The notes under the pieces: generated by a model
What the model was told of the DNA's origin: nothing
Seen by the model: only the letters and a program-made list of their open reading frames with translations
Databases searched by the model: none
Program-made: the position numbers and the translations under genes
Assembly: GCF_000230835.1 (NCBI RefSeq)
Contig: NZ_CM001240.1
Coordinates: 752,501 to 816,500 of the forward strand
Length of the DNA stretch: 64,000 bases
Direction of reading: 5' to 3'
From: Clostridium sp. DL-VIII
GTDB taxonomy: Bacteria; Bacillota; Clostridia; Clostridiales; Clostridiaceae
Shown here: positions 1 through 11,633 of the stretch, piece after piece
How positions within the stretch are numbered: the stretch's first letter is position 1
Layout of the letters: every line of letters begins with the position of its first letter

Positions 1-2066
<2,066 letters not shown>

Positions 2067-2163
2067 TATAATCAAGTTGTAATATACATTGAAAATTATA
2101 TGCAATTTTGAAAGAATATAAGTTCTTTCGACCAAATCATAGATTTGGGAAATCACTTAATGT
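2067..2163 (+). other. 23S-tRNA spacer with two small hairpins
   Basis: This 97-base AT-rich spacer has no room for a 5S rRNA gene. It has two short inverted repeats, GAAAGAA/TTCTTTC (2110-2129) and CCAAAT/ATTTGG (2132-2148), which may be processing stems for the rRNA-tRNA precursor. That role is inferred. Confidence 0.5.
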
Positions 2164-2238
<75 letters not shown>

Positions 2239-2265
2239 TTTTTTTGTTTAAAAGGAAAAAACTTT

Positions 2266-2288
2266 AGTCGAGAAATCGGCTTTTTTTT
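2266..2288 (+). terminator. Rho-independent terminator of the rRNA-tRNA unit
   Basis: A 6-bp stem AGTCGA/TCGGCT with a GAAA tetraloop is followed directly by eight T residues. It lies 28 bases after the tRNA and closes the rRNA-tRNA transcript. Confidence 0.8.
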
Positions 2289-2506
2289 ATTGTATAAAAT
2301 CCCTATAAAATCTATACTATATAAGTGTAAGGAATATTTTAAGTATAAGTAAGTTTTACAACTAAATTGCAATTAATTGATATTTATAAGATATTGTTTT
2401 GTTAAAGTAAAAATGTAAATTGAATATGCGCGAATTCGATTTGTATGTAATACAAACAGGTGTAAACATAATAAATATTATAAAGAAATATAAGAGGGAT
2501 TATAGG

Positions 2507-3457
2507 ATGGGGCATAATAATAAACAAAATAATAATAAAATTAAAAATATTAGGAATGCAAGAATTACTATATTATTTATTTTAGCTGCGATACTTGTTG
2601 TTGTTGTAAGTGCAGTAATGGCTGTGAAGTTCTCAACAAGCAAGCAGGCAGTACAAGCGCTAGATGCTAATCTGGATACAAATTTAGATTCTAATACTAA
2701 AGACAATCAAACTGAAATAGCAAGTAATACTGCGCCTACAACAGAAAGTAATTCCGAAGTAGAGGATGTTGCATTCGTTGAAAAATACCTACAACAACAA
2801 ATGAAAGGTCAAAAACCAGATGGAGCTGATGGAAAAAAGGTAGTGTATTTAACATTTGATGATGGACCATCGGAAACAGTAACTCCCCAAATATTGGATA
2901 TTCTTAAAGCCGAAAATGTTCATGCAACTTTTTTCATAGTTGGCAAAGAACTAGATGCTAGTGAAGCTAATAAAAATTTAGTTAAAAGAGAAGTATCAGA
3001 AGGTAACGCTATAGGTAATCATACTTATTCGCACAATTATAATTATCTATACCCTAATGGAAAGATAAATTTAGATAACTGTATGGCTGATTTTGATAAA
3101 ACAAATCAATCATTAAAAAATATTTTAGGACAGGATTTTTCGACTAGAGCCTTTAGATTTCCAGGCGGACAAATGACATGGGATAAGAAAGATCCTCAAG
3201 GGGCAGAAGCTATGGATAATGCATTACATGGTAAGGATTGGCATCAAATTGATTGGAATGCATTATCAAAAGATGCGGAGGGAGCTCATAAAAATGCACA
3301 GCAATTAACAGAGCAAGTTAAAGAAACTGTGGGTAAAAGAGAAAAAGCAATAATATTAATGCATGATACTTATGGAAAAGAAGAAACAGCAAAAGCTTTG
3401 CCAGGAATAATAGAATATTTAAAATCACAAGGATACGAATTTAAGATTTTAAAATAA
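2507..3457 (+). CDS. Membrane-anchored polysaccharide deacetylase (NodB/CE4 family)
   Basis: Predicted metal-dependent deacetylase acting on N-acetyl groups of peptidoglycan or a related polymer outside the membrane. I chose ATG 2507 because AGAGGGA lies 8 bases upstream; an in-frame TTG at 2420 has no good ribosome site. The 316-residue product has a basic N-terminus, one membrane segment (about residues 20-41), a low-complexity Asn/Asp/Thr linker, then the NodB domain. CE4 motifs are present: TFDDGP (Asp pair at 118-119), HTYSH (His 172 and 176, metal ligands), RFPGG, and LMHD near the C-terminus. It stands alone and is closed by a long hairpin. Chitin or xylan specificity cannot be excluded, but a single-membrane-anchor architecture favours peptidoglycan. 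Confidence 0.88.
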   Translation: MGHNNKQNNNKIKNIRNARITILFILAAILVVVVSAVMAVKFSTSKQAVQALDANLDTNLDSNTKDNQTEIASNTAPTTESNSEVEDVAFVEKYLQQQMKGQKPDGADGKKVVYLTFDDGPSETVTPQILDILKAENVHATFFIVGKELDASEANKNLVKREVSEGNAIGNHTYSHNYNYLYPNGKINLDNCMADFDKTNQSLKNILGQDFSTRAFRFPGGQMTWDKKDPQGAEAMDNALHGKDWHQIDWNALSKDAEGAHKNAQQLTEQVKETVGKREKAIILMHDTYGKEETAKALPGIIEYLKSQGYEFKILK

Positions 3458-3465
3458 TTAAATAT

Positions 3466-3553
3466 GACTATGCTATTTTCATTTATAATAATATTAGAGC
3501 AGTTATATAGCTGTTATTATTATAATAATTGAAGAGAGCATAGTCTATTTTTT
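3466..3553 (+). terminator. Long nested hairpin terminator after the deacetylase gene
   Basis: The outer stem GACTATGCT (3466-3474) pairs with AGCATAGTC (3537-3545). It encloses a second perfect 10-bp stem TTATAATAAT/ATTATTATAA, and a T-rich run follows. The remaining sequence up to 3779 is AT-rich leader for tldD with no recognisable gene. Confidence 0.75.
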
Positions 3554-3779
3554 ATAACTGGTAAGTTTTATATAATAAACTTTTGGATTTTAGTATAGAA
3601 TATAGATATAATTAAATTTAATAGATCATTTTTATGATTAATTAGAAAAGAAATAATTAATGCTAGTTAGTCTGTTAATGTGATTTAATTGATATTACAC
3701 TTATATCTAAATGTATTAATTAAAAAAGTAATAATATGTAGTTTTTTGCTTTATATTTAGAAATAAAAGGAGGAGTAAA

Positions 3780-5165
3780 ATGTTATCAAAAGGTATTTTA
3801 GGTGAAGTATTAGCAAAATGCTTAGTAACTGGAGGAGATTTTGCTGAAATTTTTGAAGAAAATTCGATTAATAATTCTATATCATTAGTTGATGGCAAAG
3901 TAGATGATGCTATAGGAGGTAGAATCTATGGTATCGGAATTAGAATTTTTAAAGGGTTAAACAGTGTATATGCGTATACAAATAATAATAGTCTAAGCAG
4001 CCTTTTAGACACTGCATATAGAGCTGCATTGGCATTAGGTAATGCTAAACAAAATGATATAAATACAATTGTCTTGAATGATAAGAAAATTGAAACAATA
4101 CATTCAATAATTTATTATCCTAGAAGTGTAGCGTATGATAGGAAGATAGCAATTTTAAAAAGTGCTTATAATGGAGCAAAGAATTTTAATAATGATATTT
4201 CCCAAGTCATTGCGAGTTACTCTGACAAAGAACAGAATATTTTGATTGCAAATACCGAAGGCTTATATGTTCAAGATACGAGAATAAGAACAAGACTTGG
4301 TGTAAGTGCGATTGCATCGAAAGGAAACGAAAATCAAACTGGATTTGAGGGACCAGGAAGACACATGGGAATTGAAATGTTTGATACAATAGATCCAGAA
4401 TATCATGGAAAGGAAGCAGCCAGAGTGGCTCATACTATGCTTAATGCACGAAATTGTCCAGCTGGCAATATGACTGTAGCAATAGATAATGGGTTTGGCG
4501 GAGTTATATTCCATGAAGCATGTGGACACTCTTTAGAAGCAAGTGCTGTAGCTAAAGGAAATTCAGTTTTTGCAAATAAGCTTGGAGAGCAAATTGCATC
4601 AACTAAGGTGACAGCAATTGATGATGGTACAGTGCCAAATGCATGGGGATCTCTTAACATAGATGATGAAGGAAATGATACTAAAAAGAATGTCTTAATC
4701 GAAAATGGTATATTAAAGGGCTACATGATTGATAAGTTAAATGGAAGACGTATGAAGATGGAGGCAACAGGAAGCTCTCGAAGACAAAGTTATAAGTTTC
4801 AGCCAACTTCAAGAATGACTAATACGTATATAGCAGCAGGAAATGATAATCCAGATGATATTATAAAATCAATAGAAGATGGTTTATATGCTAAAAAGTT
4901 AGGTGGAGGATCTGTTAATCCTGTAACAGGTGAATTTAATTTTGCTGTTCAAGAAGGATATTTAGTTAAAGATGGTAAAATTGAAGAGCCAGTAAGAGGA
5001 GCAAGTCTTATCGGCAAAGGAAGCCAAGTGCTTATGGATATTGATATGGTTGGAGATAACTTAGATGTAGCGCAGGGAATGTGTGGGGCATCATCTGGAA
5101 GCATTCCTACCAATGTAGGTCAGCCTATGATTAGAGTGAAGAAAATGACTGTTGGAGGTAGATAA
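3780..5165 (+). CDS. tldD: TldD family metalloprotease subunit
   Basis: Catalytic half of the TldD/TldE heterodimeric zinc protease, which in other bacteria trims unfolded peptides and matures microcin-type peptides in the cytoplasm. The 461-residue length is normal. The zinc-binding HEACGH motif lies at residues 245-250, and the family's Gly-rich C-terminal strands are present (GAS..GKGSQVL, GMCGASSGSIPT). The start has a strong AAAGGAGGAG upstream. The gene is followed two bases later by tldE, so the two are translationally linked. Any peptide-maturation role here is only a possibility; no RiPP precursor is adjacent. Confidence 0.93.
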   Translation: MLSKGILGEVLAKCLVTGGDFAEIFEENSINNSISLVDGKVDDAIGGRIYGIGIRIFKGLNSVYAYTNNNSLSSLLDTAYRAALALGNAKQNDINTIVLNDKKIETIHSIIYYPRSVAYDRKIAILKSAYNGAKNFNNDISQVIASYSDKEQNILIANTEGLYVQDTRIRTRLGVSAIASKGNENQTGFEGPGRHMGIEMFDTIDPEYHGKEAARVAHTMLNARNCPAGNMTVAIDNGFGGVIFHEACGHSLEASAVAKGNSVFANKLGEQIASTKVTAIDDGTVPNAWGSLNIDDEGNDTKKNVLIENGILKGYMIDKLNGRRMKMEATGSSRRQSYKFQPTSRMTNTYIAAGNDNPDDIIKSIEDGLYAKKLGGGSVNPVTGEFNFAVQEGYLVKDGKIEEPVRGASLIGKGSQVLMDIDMVGDNLDVAQGMCGASSGSIPTNVGQPMIRVKKMTVGGR

Positions 5166-5167
5166 GT

Positions 5168-6511
5168 ATGGAGTTTAACTTATTTAAAGAAGAATTATTT
5201 AAAAAAGCTAAAAGTTCAGGATTTGAAGAATGTGAAATATACTATTCTGATTCTGAAAGCTTAAGTTTAAATGTTTATGAAGGTGAAGTCGAGAAGTATA
5301 AATTAAATAACGCCTTTGGATTGTCCTTTAGAGGAAAGATAAACAATAAGATGGGATACTCTTATACAGAGATCATAGATGAAGAAGCAGTAGATACTCT
5401 TATAACAAATGCAAAAGAAGCAGCGTTAGCTATAGAAAATGATGATGTACAGTTTATATATGAGGGAGATAAAGAATATAAAGATATAGACTGCTATAAG
5501 AAAGAATTAGATGATATAAAACCAGATGAGCTTATAGCTCTTGCTTTAGATATGGAAAAAGAGTGCAAGAAACAATGTGATAAAGTAGTAAGTTTTCAAG
5601 GCTGTGGAATTGGTTATGGTAAGGCAACTTATGGAATAATAAATTCAAAAGGTCTTAATTTAAAAAGTGAAAGAAACAGTCTAAGTGCATATGTAGTACC
5701 TATAGTGGAAGCAGATAGTGAGAAATATGATGGGACTGGATATGTAATGGCAAAGAAAGCAGAAGATATTAAGCCATCAGAATTAGCCAAACAAGGACTG
5801 GAAGAAGCGCTTTCTAAAATTGGGGGAAGAAGTATTTCATCAGGTAAATATAAGATAATTATAAATAATGAGTCTATGGTATCATTGCTTGGAACTTTTG
5901 CAGGAATTTTTAATTCAGAGCAAGTACAAAAAGGATTATCTTTGTTAAAAGGCAAGGAAGGGGAAATTATAGCTTCGGATGTAGTAACCTTAATTGATGA
6001 TCCTCATTTAGAAGATGGGCTTGGAACTACTTCCTTTGATGATGAAGGTGTTGCAACTTATAAGAAAGAAATAATAACTAATGGAAGATTAAATACCTTG
6101 TTATATAATTTAAAAACAGCATATAAAGCTGGAACTAAATCTACAGGTAATGGGTTTAAAAATTCATATGCTTCAATAGTTGGGGTAAGTCCAACAAACT
6201 TTTATATAAAGCCTGGAGAAAAATCCTTTGAGGAGCTTTGCAGTGAAGTTAAAGAAGGTGTAATAATAACAGATTTTGCTGGGCTTCACTCAGGAGCTAG
6301 TGCAGTGACAGGAGATTTTTCCTTAGCAGCTAAAGGATTTATGGTTGAAAATGGGAAAAAGAGCTTTCCAGTGGAGCAAATCACAGTTGCCGGCAACTTT
6401 TTCACGTTGTTAAAAGATATAGAGGTAGTAGGAAGTGATTTGAAGTTTCCTATGAGCAGTGTTGGTTGTCCGTCTGTAATTGTAAAGGAACTTTCTGTGG
6501 CAGGAAAATAG
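5168..6511 (+). CDS. tldE: TldE/PmbA family protease subunit
   Basis: Partner of TldD, 447 residues. Members of this half lack the HExxxH zinc motif and shape the shared peptide channel, and no such motif is visible here. Family signatures include the N-terminal EECEIYYSDSESLSLNVYEG region and the C-terminal FPVEQITVAGNFF.LLKDIEVVG segment. Its ATG is two bases after the tldD stop, so both are made from one transcript. No hairpin separates it from the next gene, which begins about 40 bases later. Confidence 0.92.
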   Translation: MEFNLFKEELFKKAKSSGFEECEIYYSDSESLSLNVYEGEVEKYKLNNAFGLSFRGKINNKMGYSYTEIIDEEAVDTLITNAKEAALAIENDDVQFIYEGDKEYKDIDCYKKELDDIKPDELIALALDMEKECKKQCDKVVSFQGCGIGYGKATYGIINSKGLNLKSERNSLSAYVVPIVEADSEKYDGTGYVMAKKAEDIKPSELAKQGLEEALSKIGGRSISSGKYKIIINNESMVSLLGTFAGIFNSEQVQKGLSLLKGKEGEIIASDVVTLIDDPHLEDGLGTTSFDDEGVATYKKEIITNGRLNTLLYNLKTAYKAGTKSTGNGFKNSYASIVGVSPTNFYIKPGEKSFEELCSEVKEGVIITDFAGLHSGASAVTGDFSLAAKGFMVENGKKSFPVEQITVAGNFFTLLKDIEVVGSDLKFPMSSVGCPSVIVKELSVAGK

Positions 6512-6553
6512 TTTGAAAAATTTTATAGATGTATTGAGGGCGGTTATGGGGAT

Positions 6554-7363
6554 GTGAATAATGTATATATTTATTTTATCTATTTTTTGATTTATAGCTT
6601 TGGGGGATGGGTCTGTGAAACTAGCTATTGCTCAATAATTGATAAACAATATGTTAACAGAGGTTTTTTAAAGGGACCATTTTGCCCAGTATATGGATTT
6701 GGCGCGCTTGCAGTAATAATACTATTAACTCCAATTTCAAATAATATTATAATCTTATATTTAAGTGCAATGATTTGTGCCAGTGTATTAGAATATATTA
6801 CAGGTTTTTTACTTGAAACAGTTTTTAATCTTAAATGGTGGGATTATTCGAATTACAGATTTAATATAAAAGGCAGAGTGTGTCTGGTAAATTCTATGCT
6901 GTTTGGGATTTTATCATTGATTTTAGTTGAATTTATACACCCATTATTATCAGAGCTTGTAATGAAGATGACAGCAGATATTATTATGTGGATATTCAGT
7001 ATCTCAAGTTTGTATTTCTTAATAGATACAGCGGCTACAACTTATAAAGTTTTACAGTTCAGTGGAAAGCTAAAAGAAATGTATATATTGCTGGAAGAAA
7101 TTAAAGAAAAAAGTGAAATATATAAAGGAATATTGCAGCAAAACATTAATAAATTTGATGTATTAATAGATCAACAAAATGATAAAATTGTTTTTGCAAA
7201 AGAGCAGATAAATAAATTGAAAATTAATCTTGAAAAAATAATAATGAAAAATAAATCAAGTAATAAGCGTATTTTTAGAGCCTTTCCTAATATTAAATCA
7301 TTAAAGTATCAGTATTCTCTTGAGAGGCTTAAAGAAGAATTGAAAAAGATAAGAAAGAAATAA
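6554..7363 (+). CDS. Putative ABC-transporter-type membrane protein (CmpB/PF06541-like)
   Basis: 269 residues; the start is a GTG with only a weak purine-rich stretch upstream. The N-terminal two thirds has about five membrane segments, with the family-like opening YSFGGWVCE and later KGPFCPVYGFGA and LKWWDYS motifs, which match the clostridial 'putative ABC-transporter type IV' membrane proteins. The C-terminal third is a charged, probably coiled-coil cytoplasmic region rich in Lys and Glu. No ATP-binding partner is next to it, so transport activity is not established. It may be read through from tldE and is closed by a strong terminator. Confidence 0.7.
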   Translation: MNNVYIYFIYFLIYSFGGWVCETSYCSIIDKQYVNRGFLKGPFCPVYGFGALAVIILLTPISNNIIILYLSAMICASVLEYITGFLLETVFNLKWWDYSNYRFNIKGRVCLVNSMLFGILSLILVEFIHPLLSELVMKMTADIIMWIFSISSLYFLIDTAATTYKVLQFSGKLKEMYILLEEIKEKSEIYKGILQQNINKFDVLIDQQNDKIVFAKEQINKLKINLEKIIMKNKSSNKRIFRAFPNIKSLKYQYSLERLKEELKKIRKK

Positions 7364-7366
7364 TAT

Positions 7367-7409
7367 AAAAAATAATCAGGGAGCTTTTTGGATTCCTGAT
7401 TATTTTTTA
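7367..7409 (+). terminator. Rho-independent terminator
   Basis: A perfect 14-base inverted repeat (AAAAAATAATCAGG / CCTGATTATTTTTT) with a 14-base loop lies immediately after the stop at 7363. It ends the tldD-tldE-membrane protein unit. Confidence 0.88.
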
Positions 7410-7570
7410 TACTTTATTCTTTATGATAAATTTAAATTTTAAATAAAAGTTCAAGCAATATCATACAAGAAATGTTGATTTAATAATGGTATCATTATAC
7501 ATAAGTAGAGGAAATAGATTTGATTCTATGATTTAATTTTGATCTCATTTAGGTTAGAAGGAGGCTCTAA

Positions 7571-8413
7571 ATGCAAAAGGAAGTTAGAAGTGTTTATTTT
7601 GATACAGATTTAAATGTGGAAGCATATAGTTTTAAGGGGATTGCTCAAAAGTTTCCAAATCATTTTCATGATTATTATGTAATTGGCTTTATTGAAAATG
7701 GGCAGCGTTACTTATTATGCAAAAATAAAGCATATAATATTGGACCGGGTGATTTAATTATATTTAATCCTAATGATAATCATACCTGTGAGCAAATAGA
7801 TAATAAAACATTAGATTATCGTTGTATAAACATTCAACCAGATGTAATGAAAAAGATAGTATTTGAAATAACGAACAAAGATTATATACCTTACTTTACA
7901 GAAAATGTATTATTCAGCAATGAGCTGGCGCTTTCAGTACGTGAATTACATCGTATGATAATGCAGGAAGAAAAAGACTTTAAAAAAGAAGAAATATTTT
8001 TCTTTATAATGGAGCAGTTAATAACTGAATATTCAAATGGAGATTTATCAGTTAACGATCAAGATGTTAATGCAGAAATTAATAGTGTATGTAAATTTTT
8101 AAAAAGTAATTATGCAAAGAATATTACATTAAATGATTTGAGTGATTTAACAGGAATAAGTAAGTATCATTTGCTAAGATCTTTTACAAGACAAATGGGA
8201 ATATCGCCATATAGTTATCTTGAAGCAATACGTATAAATGAAGCAAAAAAGCTTTTAGAACAAGGAGTTTTTCCTTTAGAAGTGGCGCTTAAAACTGGTT
8301 TCACAGATCAAAGCCATTTTACTAATTTCTTTAAGAAATTTATAGGACTTACTCCAAAGCAATATATGAAAATTTTTATAGGTAAAGATGAGAGGGCGTT
8401 AAATGAAAAATAA
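7571..8413 (+). CDS. AraC family transcriptional regulator with cupin sensor domain
   Basis: 280 residues. The N-terminal half is an AraC-type cupin (HFHDYYVIGFIENG, then GPGDLIIFNPNDNH), a small-ligand-binding fold. The C-terminal 100 residues form the two helix-turn-helix DNA-binding domain (LSDLTGISKYHLLRSFTRQMGIS and the second helix FTDQSHFTNFFKKFIGLTPKQY). The start has GGAGG six to ten bases upstream. The gene overlaps the following exporter gene by 11 bases, which is the usual layout for a regulator and its own efflux target. The ligand is unknown. Confidence 0.9.
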   Translation: MQKEVRSVYFDTDLNVEAYSFKGIAQKFPNHFHDYYVIGFIENGQRYLLCKNKAYNIGPGDLIIFNPNDNHTCEQIDNKTLDYRCINIQPDVMKKIVFEITNKDYIPYFTENVLFSNELALSVRELHRMIMQEEKDFKKEEIFFFIMEQLITEYSNGDLSVNDQDVNAEINSVCKFLKSNYAKNITLNDLSDLTGISKYHLLRSFTRQMGISPYSYLEAIRINEAKKLLEQGVFPLEVALKTGFTDQSHFTNFFKKFIGLTPKQYMKIFIGKDERALNEK

Positions 8414-9353
8414 ATATATAGTCGGTAATTTGATGACTTTATTAACAATGATTATTTGGGGAACAACTTATATTTCAACAAAAGTACTTTTAGGGAAACT
8501 TCAGCCAATGGAAATATTGTTCTATAGATTTATAATTGCGTATTTTACTTTGATGCTAGTTTATCCTCGATTTAAAAAAATTAATAGCATTAAAGAGGAA
8601 TTGATTTTTGCAAGTGCTGGGATTACAGGTGTTACATTATATTATTTAATTGAAAATGTGGCTCTAAAATACACGTTAGCATCAAATGTAGGGCTATTTA
8701 GTGCTGTGGCACCTATATTAACGGCTATATTAAGCAAGTTTTTTATGGAACATGAGACTTTTTCAAAAAACTTATTGTATGGATTTATTATAGCTATAAT
8801 AGGTGTATTTTTAGTTGTATTTAATGGAAGCTTCATTTTGAAACTAAATCCATTTGGAGATTTTTTGGCTATATTAGCATCAGCTACATGGTCAGTTTAC
8901 TCTATAATACTAAAAAGACTTAATAACAAATATAAATATAATTATATTTATATAACACGGAAAATCTTCTTTTATGGAGTAATATTTATGATACCATTAA
9001 TCCTTATTCTGAATGTTAATTTATCTATAGAAAGATTAATTATGCCTAGTATTTTGTTTAATATACTATTTCTAAGCTTAGTAGCTTCAGCTTTATGTTT
9101 TATTACTTGGAATATTGGTGTGAGCTTCATAGGTGCAGTTAAAGCAAGTAATTATATTTATATAGTTCCGCTTATAACAGCAGTAACATCAGTAATAGTA
9201 TTAAAAGAATCAATAACTTATGTAGTTTTATTTGGAGCTGCTTTTATAATATCAGGATTATATATATCACAGAATGGTTTTAGGAATCCATTTAAATATA
9301 TAACTTTTTTTATAAAGAGGTTAAAAAGGAGAGATATATATGAGACTAAATGA
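8403..9353 (+). CDS. DMT superfamily (EamA) transporter
   Basis: 316 residues with about ten hydrophobic segments in two repeated EamA halves. The N-terminal IWGTTYISTKVLLGKLQPMEILFYRF is characteristic, and the second half has the SATWSVYSIILKR repeat start. Members export amino acids or other small metabolites. The gene starts inside the end of the AraC regulator gene, so the two form one operon and the regulator probably controls this exporter. The Lys/Arg-rich tail is cytoplasmic. Substrate not predictable from sequence. Confidence 0.88.
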   Translation: MKNKYIVGNLMTLLTMIIWGTTYISTKVLLGKLQPMEILFYRFIIAYFTLMLVYPRFKKINSIKEELIFASAGITGVTLYYLIENVALKYTLASNVGLFSAVAPILTAILSKFFMEHETFSKNLLYGFIIAIIGVFLVVFNGSFILKLNPFGDFLAILASATWSVYSIILKRLNNKYKYNYIYITRKIFFYGVIFMIPLILILNVNLSIERLIMPSILFNILFLSLVASALCFITWNIGVSFIGAVKASNYIYIVPLITAVTSVIVLKESITYVVLFGAAFIISGLYISQNGFRNPFKYITFFIKRLKRRDIYETK

Positions 9354-9424
9354 AGCAGAAAATAAATTATGAACAAATTAACTGGCAGCATGCCTCTATT
9401 ACGGTAAAATTTTTAAGAATAGAA

Positions 9425-9475
9425 AAGTGATATATTGTTACTATAAATCATAGAAACAATATATCACTTCTTTAT
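9425..9475. terminator. Bidirectional terminator between convergent genes
   Basis: A perfect 15-bp stem (9425-9439 with 9455-9469, AAGTGATATATTGTT and its complement) has A/T-rich flanks on both sides. It serves the EamA gene on the plus strand and the LTA-synthase-like gene on the minus strand. Confidence 0.85.
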
Positions 9476-9513
9476 TTTAATAGTGTTAGCACATAAAATT
9501 TGTTTATCTATAC

Positions 9514-11385
9514 TTAATTTGAATCATGTCTATAATTTGCACGTATCATCTTGTCTGAAAGATCTAATGATTTTTTATAAAGTTCCTTTTCTTCATCAGT
9601 AAGGTTTTCCCCGCCTTTAAGTGTACCATTAGTTAGCACTGCAAAAGACTTTTGAGTATTTAACAAATTTTTACCTAAAGCAGTATCCTCATATTTAGCT
9701 TTATCAACTCCAAGATAGTAAAGAAGAGTTGGCATTACATCTATCTGACCATTATATAATTTATCAAATGTTTTTCCTTCTTTATTAGATGGATCATAAA
9801 TTAAAAATGGAACAGTAGGGTTTCCGGTATTCATGAACCAATCTTCTTTATGTGATAATTGGCCAATGCTGTCATCATAATATTTATGAATTCCTGTATG
9901 ATCACCCATTATTGCAATTATACTATTTTGAAGAAGTCCTTCCTTGTCTAATGCATCAAGGAAATTACCTATTTGCGCATCAGTATAATGAATACTTTCA
10001 AAATAACCACCCATTTTACTATCATTTAATTCAGGGTCAAGTCCAAGTTCTCTATACTTTGCAGGAAGATCAAAAGGACCATGACTAGTTAAAGTTACAG
10101 TTTCAGTGTAAAATGGCTGCTTCTGATTTTTTAGCATAGGAACAACTTGTTCAAAGTATCTTTTATCACTAATACCAAGACCTATTTCTTCATCAACATT
10201 GAAAGAGTAATAATCAGAAAAATTGTCAAAACCAATACCAAGTAACCCATTTTTATAATTCCAGAAGGAACCTTTATCTGGGTGAATTGCATAGGTATTA
10301 TAACCTTCGCTTTCTAGTATATTTGGCATAGAATTATAATTGGTGTTTGGATATCTAAAGAAAGTACTACCTTGTCTTAATGGTAACATAGAAGTATTGA
10401 CCATTAAATCCGCATCTGAGCTTGTACCTTCATTAACTTGTTCAAAAGTATTAGGAAAATACAAAGAATTTTGTACTAGCTTATTTAAATTAGGAGTAAT
10501 TTCTTTACCGTTAATTGATTTACCTATAACAAAATCCTCTAAGGATTCAACTTGAATATAGATCAAGTTTTTACCTTTAGCTTTGCCAAAGTATTCATTG
10601 TCGGGCAAATCTTCTTTTTTTATATCATATAATTTATTAATATCTGTCTTATCCTGATCAGTTAGTTTATATGGTTTAGAATCACGGTAAACAGTGTAAC
10701 AGTCAATTATGTGATATCCTATAGGAGAAAAGTATCTAGCAGTATTTGATTTATCATAATTGTCAAAAAGATACGCATTATGTACATCTTTATTATTTAA
10801 TACATTTATGCTAAAAGGGACATAAATTATAAATAATATTGATAAAATAAGAGTACCTAGAGAAGCTATAATAGCTCGTCCATGTTTCTTAGTAAAAGAC
10901 TTTCTAGTTATAAATGCATATATAGCTAAAACTATAAAATCAACAAAGAATATAATATCCGATTTACTTAGAAATGATAATATACTTCCAGACATATTAT
11001 CTAAATTAGCTGTTTGCGTTAATATTAATGCAGACGGTACTGTTAAAAAACCACGGAAATACCAAAGATCGATTAATATTAATAATGTTAAAACGAAATC
11101 TATTACAAAGGTATATATTATTCGTCCTCTTCCTTTAAATAAAAGGGAAAAACTTAAAAACACTAAAGCAAAAGCTATATAATAATTTAAGCATGGATCA
11201 GCAGAACTATATCCAGCAGAAAAATCAAAAGCATAAGGATCTTTGTTAGTAACGAAGCCCTGAAATAGTATACCTTTTAATACTATTGAAATTACAGGAA
11301 GTAGAAAAAATATTAATCTGATAATTGTATCTTTTGTTAATTTATTTTTTATAAAGTTGTTAATTTTAGAGTTAAAAGAACTCAT
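9514..11385 (-). CDS. Lipoteichoic acid synthase family protein (LtaS-like sulfatase fold)
   Basis: 623 residues. It has five membrane segments in the first about 190 residues and then a large extracellular sulfatase-fold domain. Family catalytic features are visible: metal ligand Glu 280 in IQVESLE, nucleophile Thr 321 in NEGTSSDAD, and the GDHTGIH metal-binding motif. LtaS proteins transfer glycerol phosphate from phosphatidylglycerol to build polyglycerol-phosphate chains; related LtaP primases and phosphoethanolamine transferases share the fold. The start has TTGAGGTGA upstream. It is monocistronic. Confidence 0.88.
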   Translation of the reverse strand: MSSFNSKINNFIKNKLTKDTIIRLIFFLLPVISIVLKGILFQGFVTNKDPYAFDFSAGYSSADPCLNYYIAFALVFLSFSLLFKGRGRIIYTFVIDFVLTLLILIDLWYFRGFLTVPSALILTQTANLDNMSGSILSFLSKSDIIFFVDFIVLAIYAFITRKSFTKKHGRAIIASLGTLILSILFIIYVPFSINVLNNKDVHNAYLFDNYDKSNTARYFSPIGYHIIDCYTVYRDSKPYKLTDQDKTDINKLYDIKKEDLPDNEYFGKAKGKNLIYIQVESLEDFVIGKSINGKEITPNLNKLVQNSLYFPNTFEQVNEGTSSDADLMVNTSMLPLRQGSTFFRYPNTNYNSMPNILESEGYNTYAIHPDKGSFWNYKNGLLGIGFDNFSDYYSFNVDEEIGLGISDKRYFEQVVPMLKNQKQPFYTETVTLTSHGPFDLPAKYRELGLDPELNDSKMGGYFESIHYTDAQIGNFLDALDKEGLLQNSIIAIMGDHTGIHKYYDDSIGQLSHKEDWFMNTGNPTVPFLIYDPSNKEGKTFDKLYNGQIDVMPTLLYYLGVDKAKYEDTALGKNLLNTQKSFAVLTNGTLKGGENLTDEEKELYKKSLDLSDKMIRANYRHDSN

Positions 11386-11633
11386 TATTTCACCTCAATT
11401 CAACATTCACTATATTATAGTATACATAATTTTATAGATTAAACAAATATAAAATTAATGATATATAAGTAATTAAAAGGCAAATTAAATATTTTTTTTT
11501 ATAAAATAAATATAATTTGCATGTTATACTATTAATGCAGAAAAATTTATATAATAATGTTATAGTAAATTACATAGAAATGTTAAAAATTTAGTAAATC
11601 ATTCGCAAAAAATATTATAAAGGGGCTAAGGAT

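Noticed and set aside
3780..6511. TldD/TldE as part of a peptide-antibiotic maturation cluster
   Set aside because: No RiPP precursor or exporter is adjacent; the neighbours are a housekeeping-type membrane protein and regulator, so a general proteolysis role is more likely.
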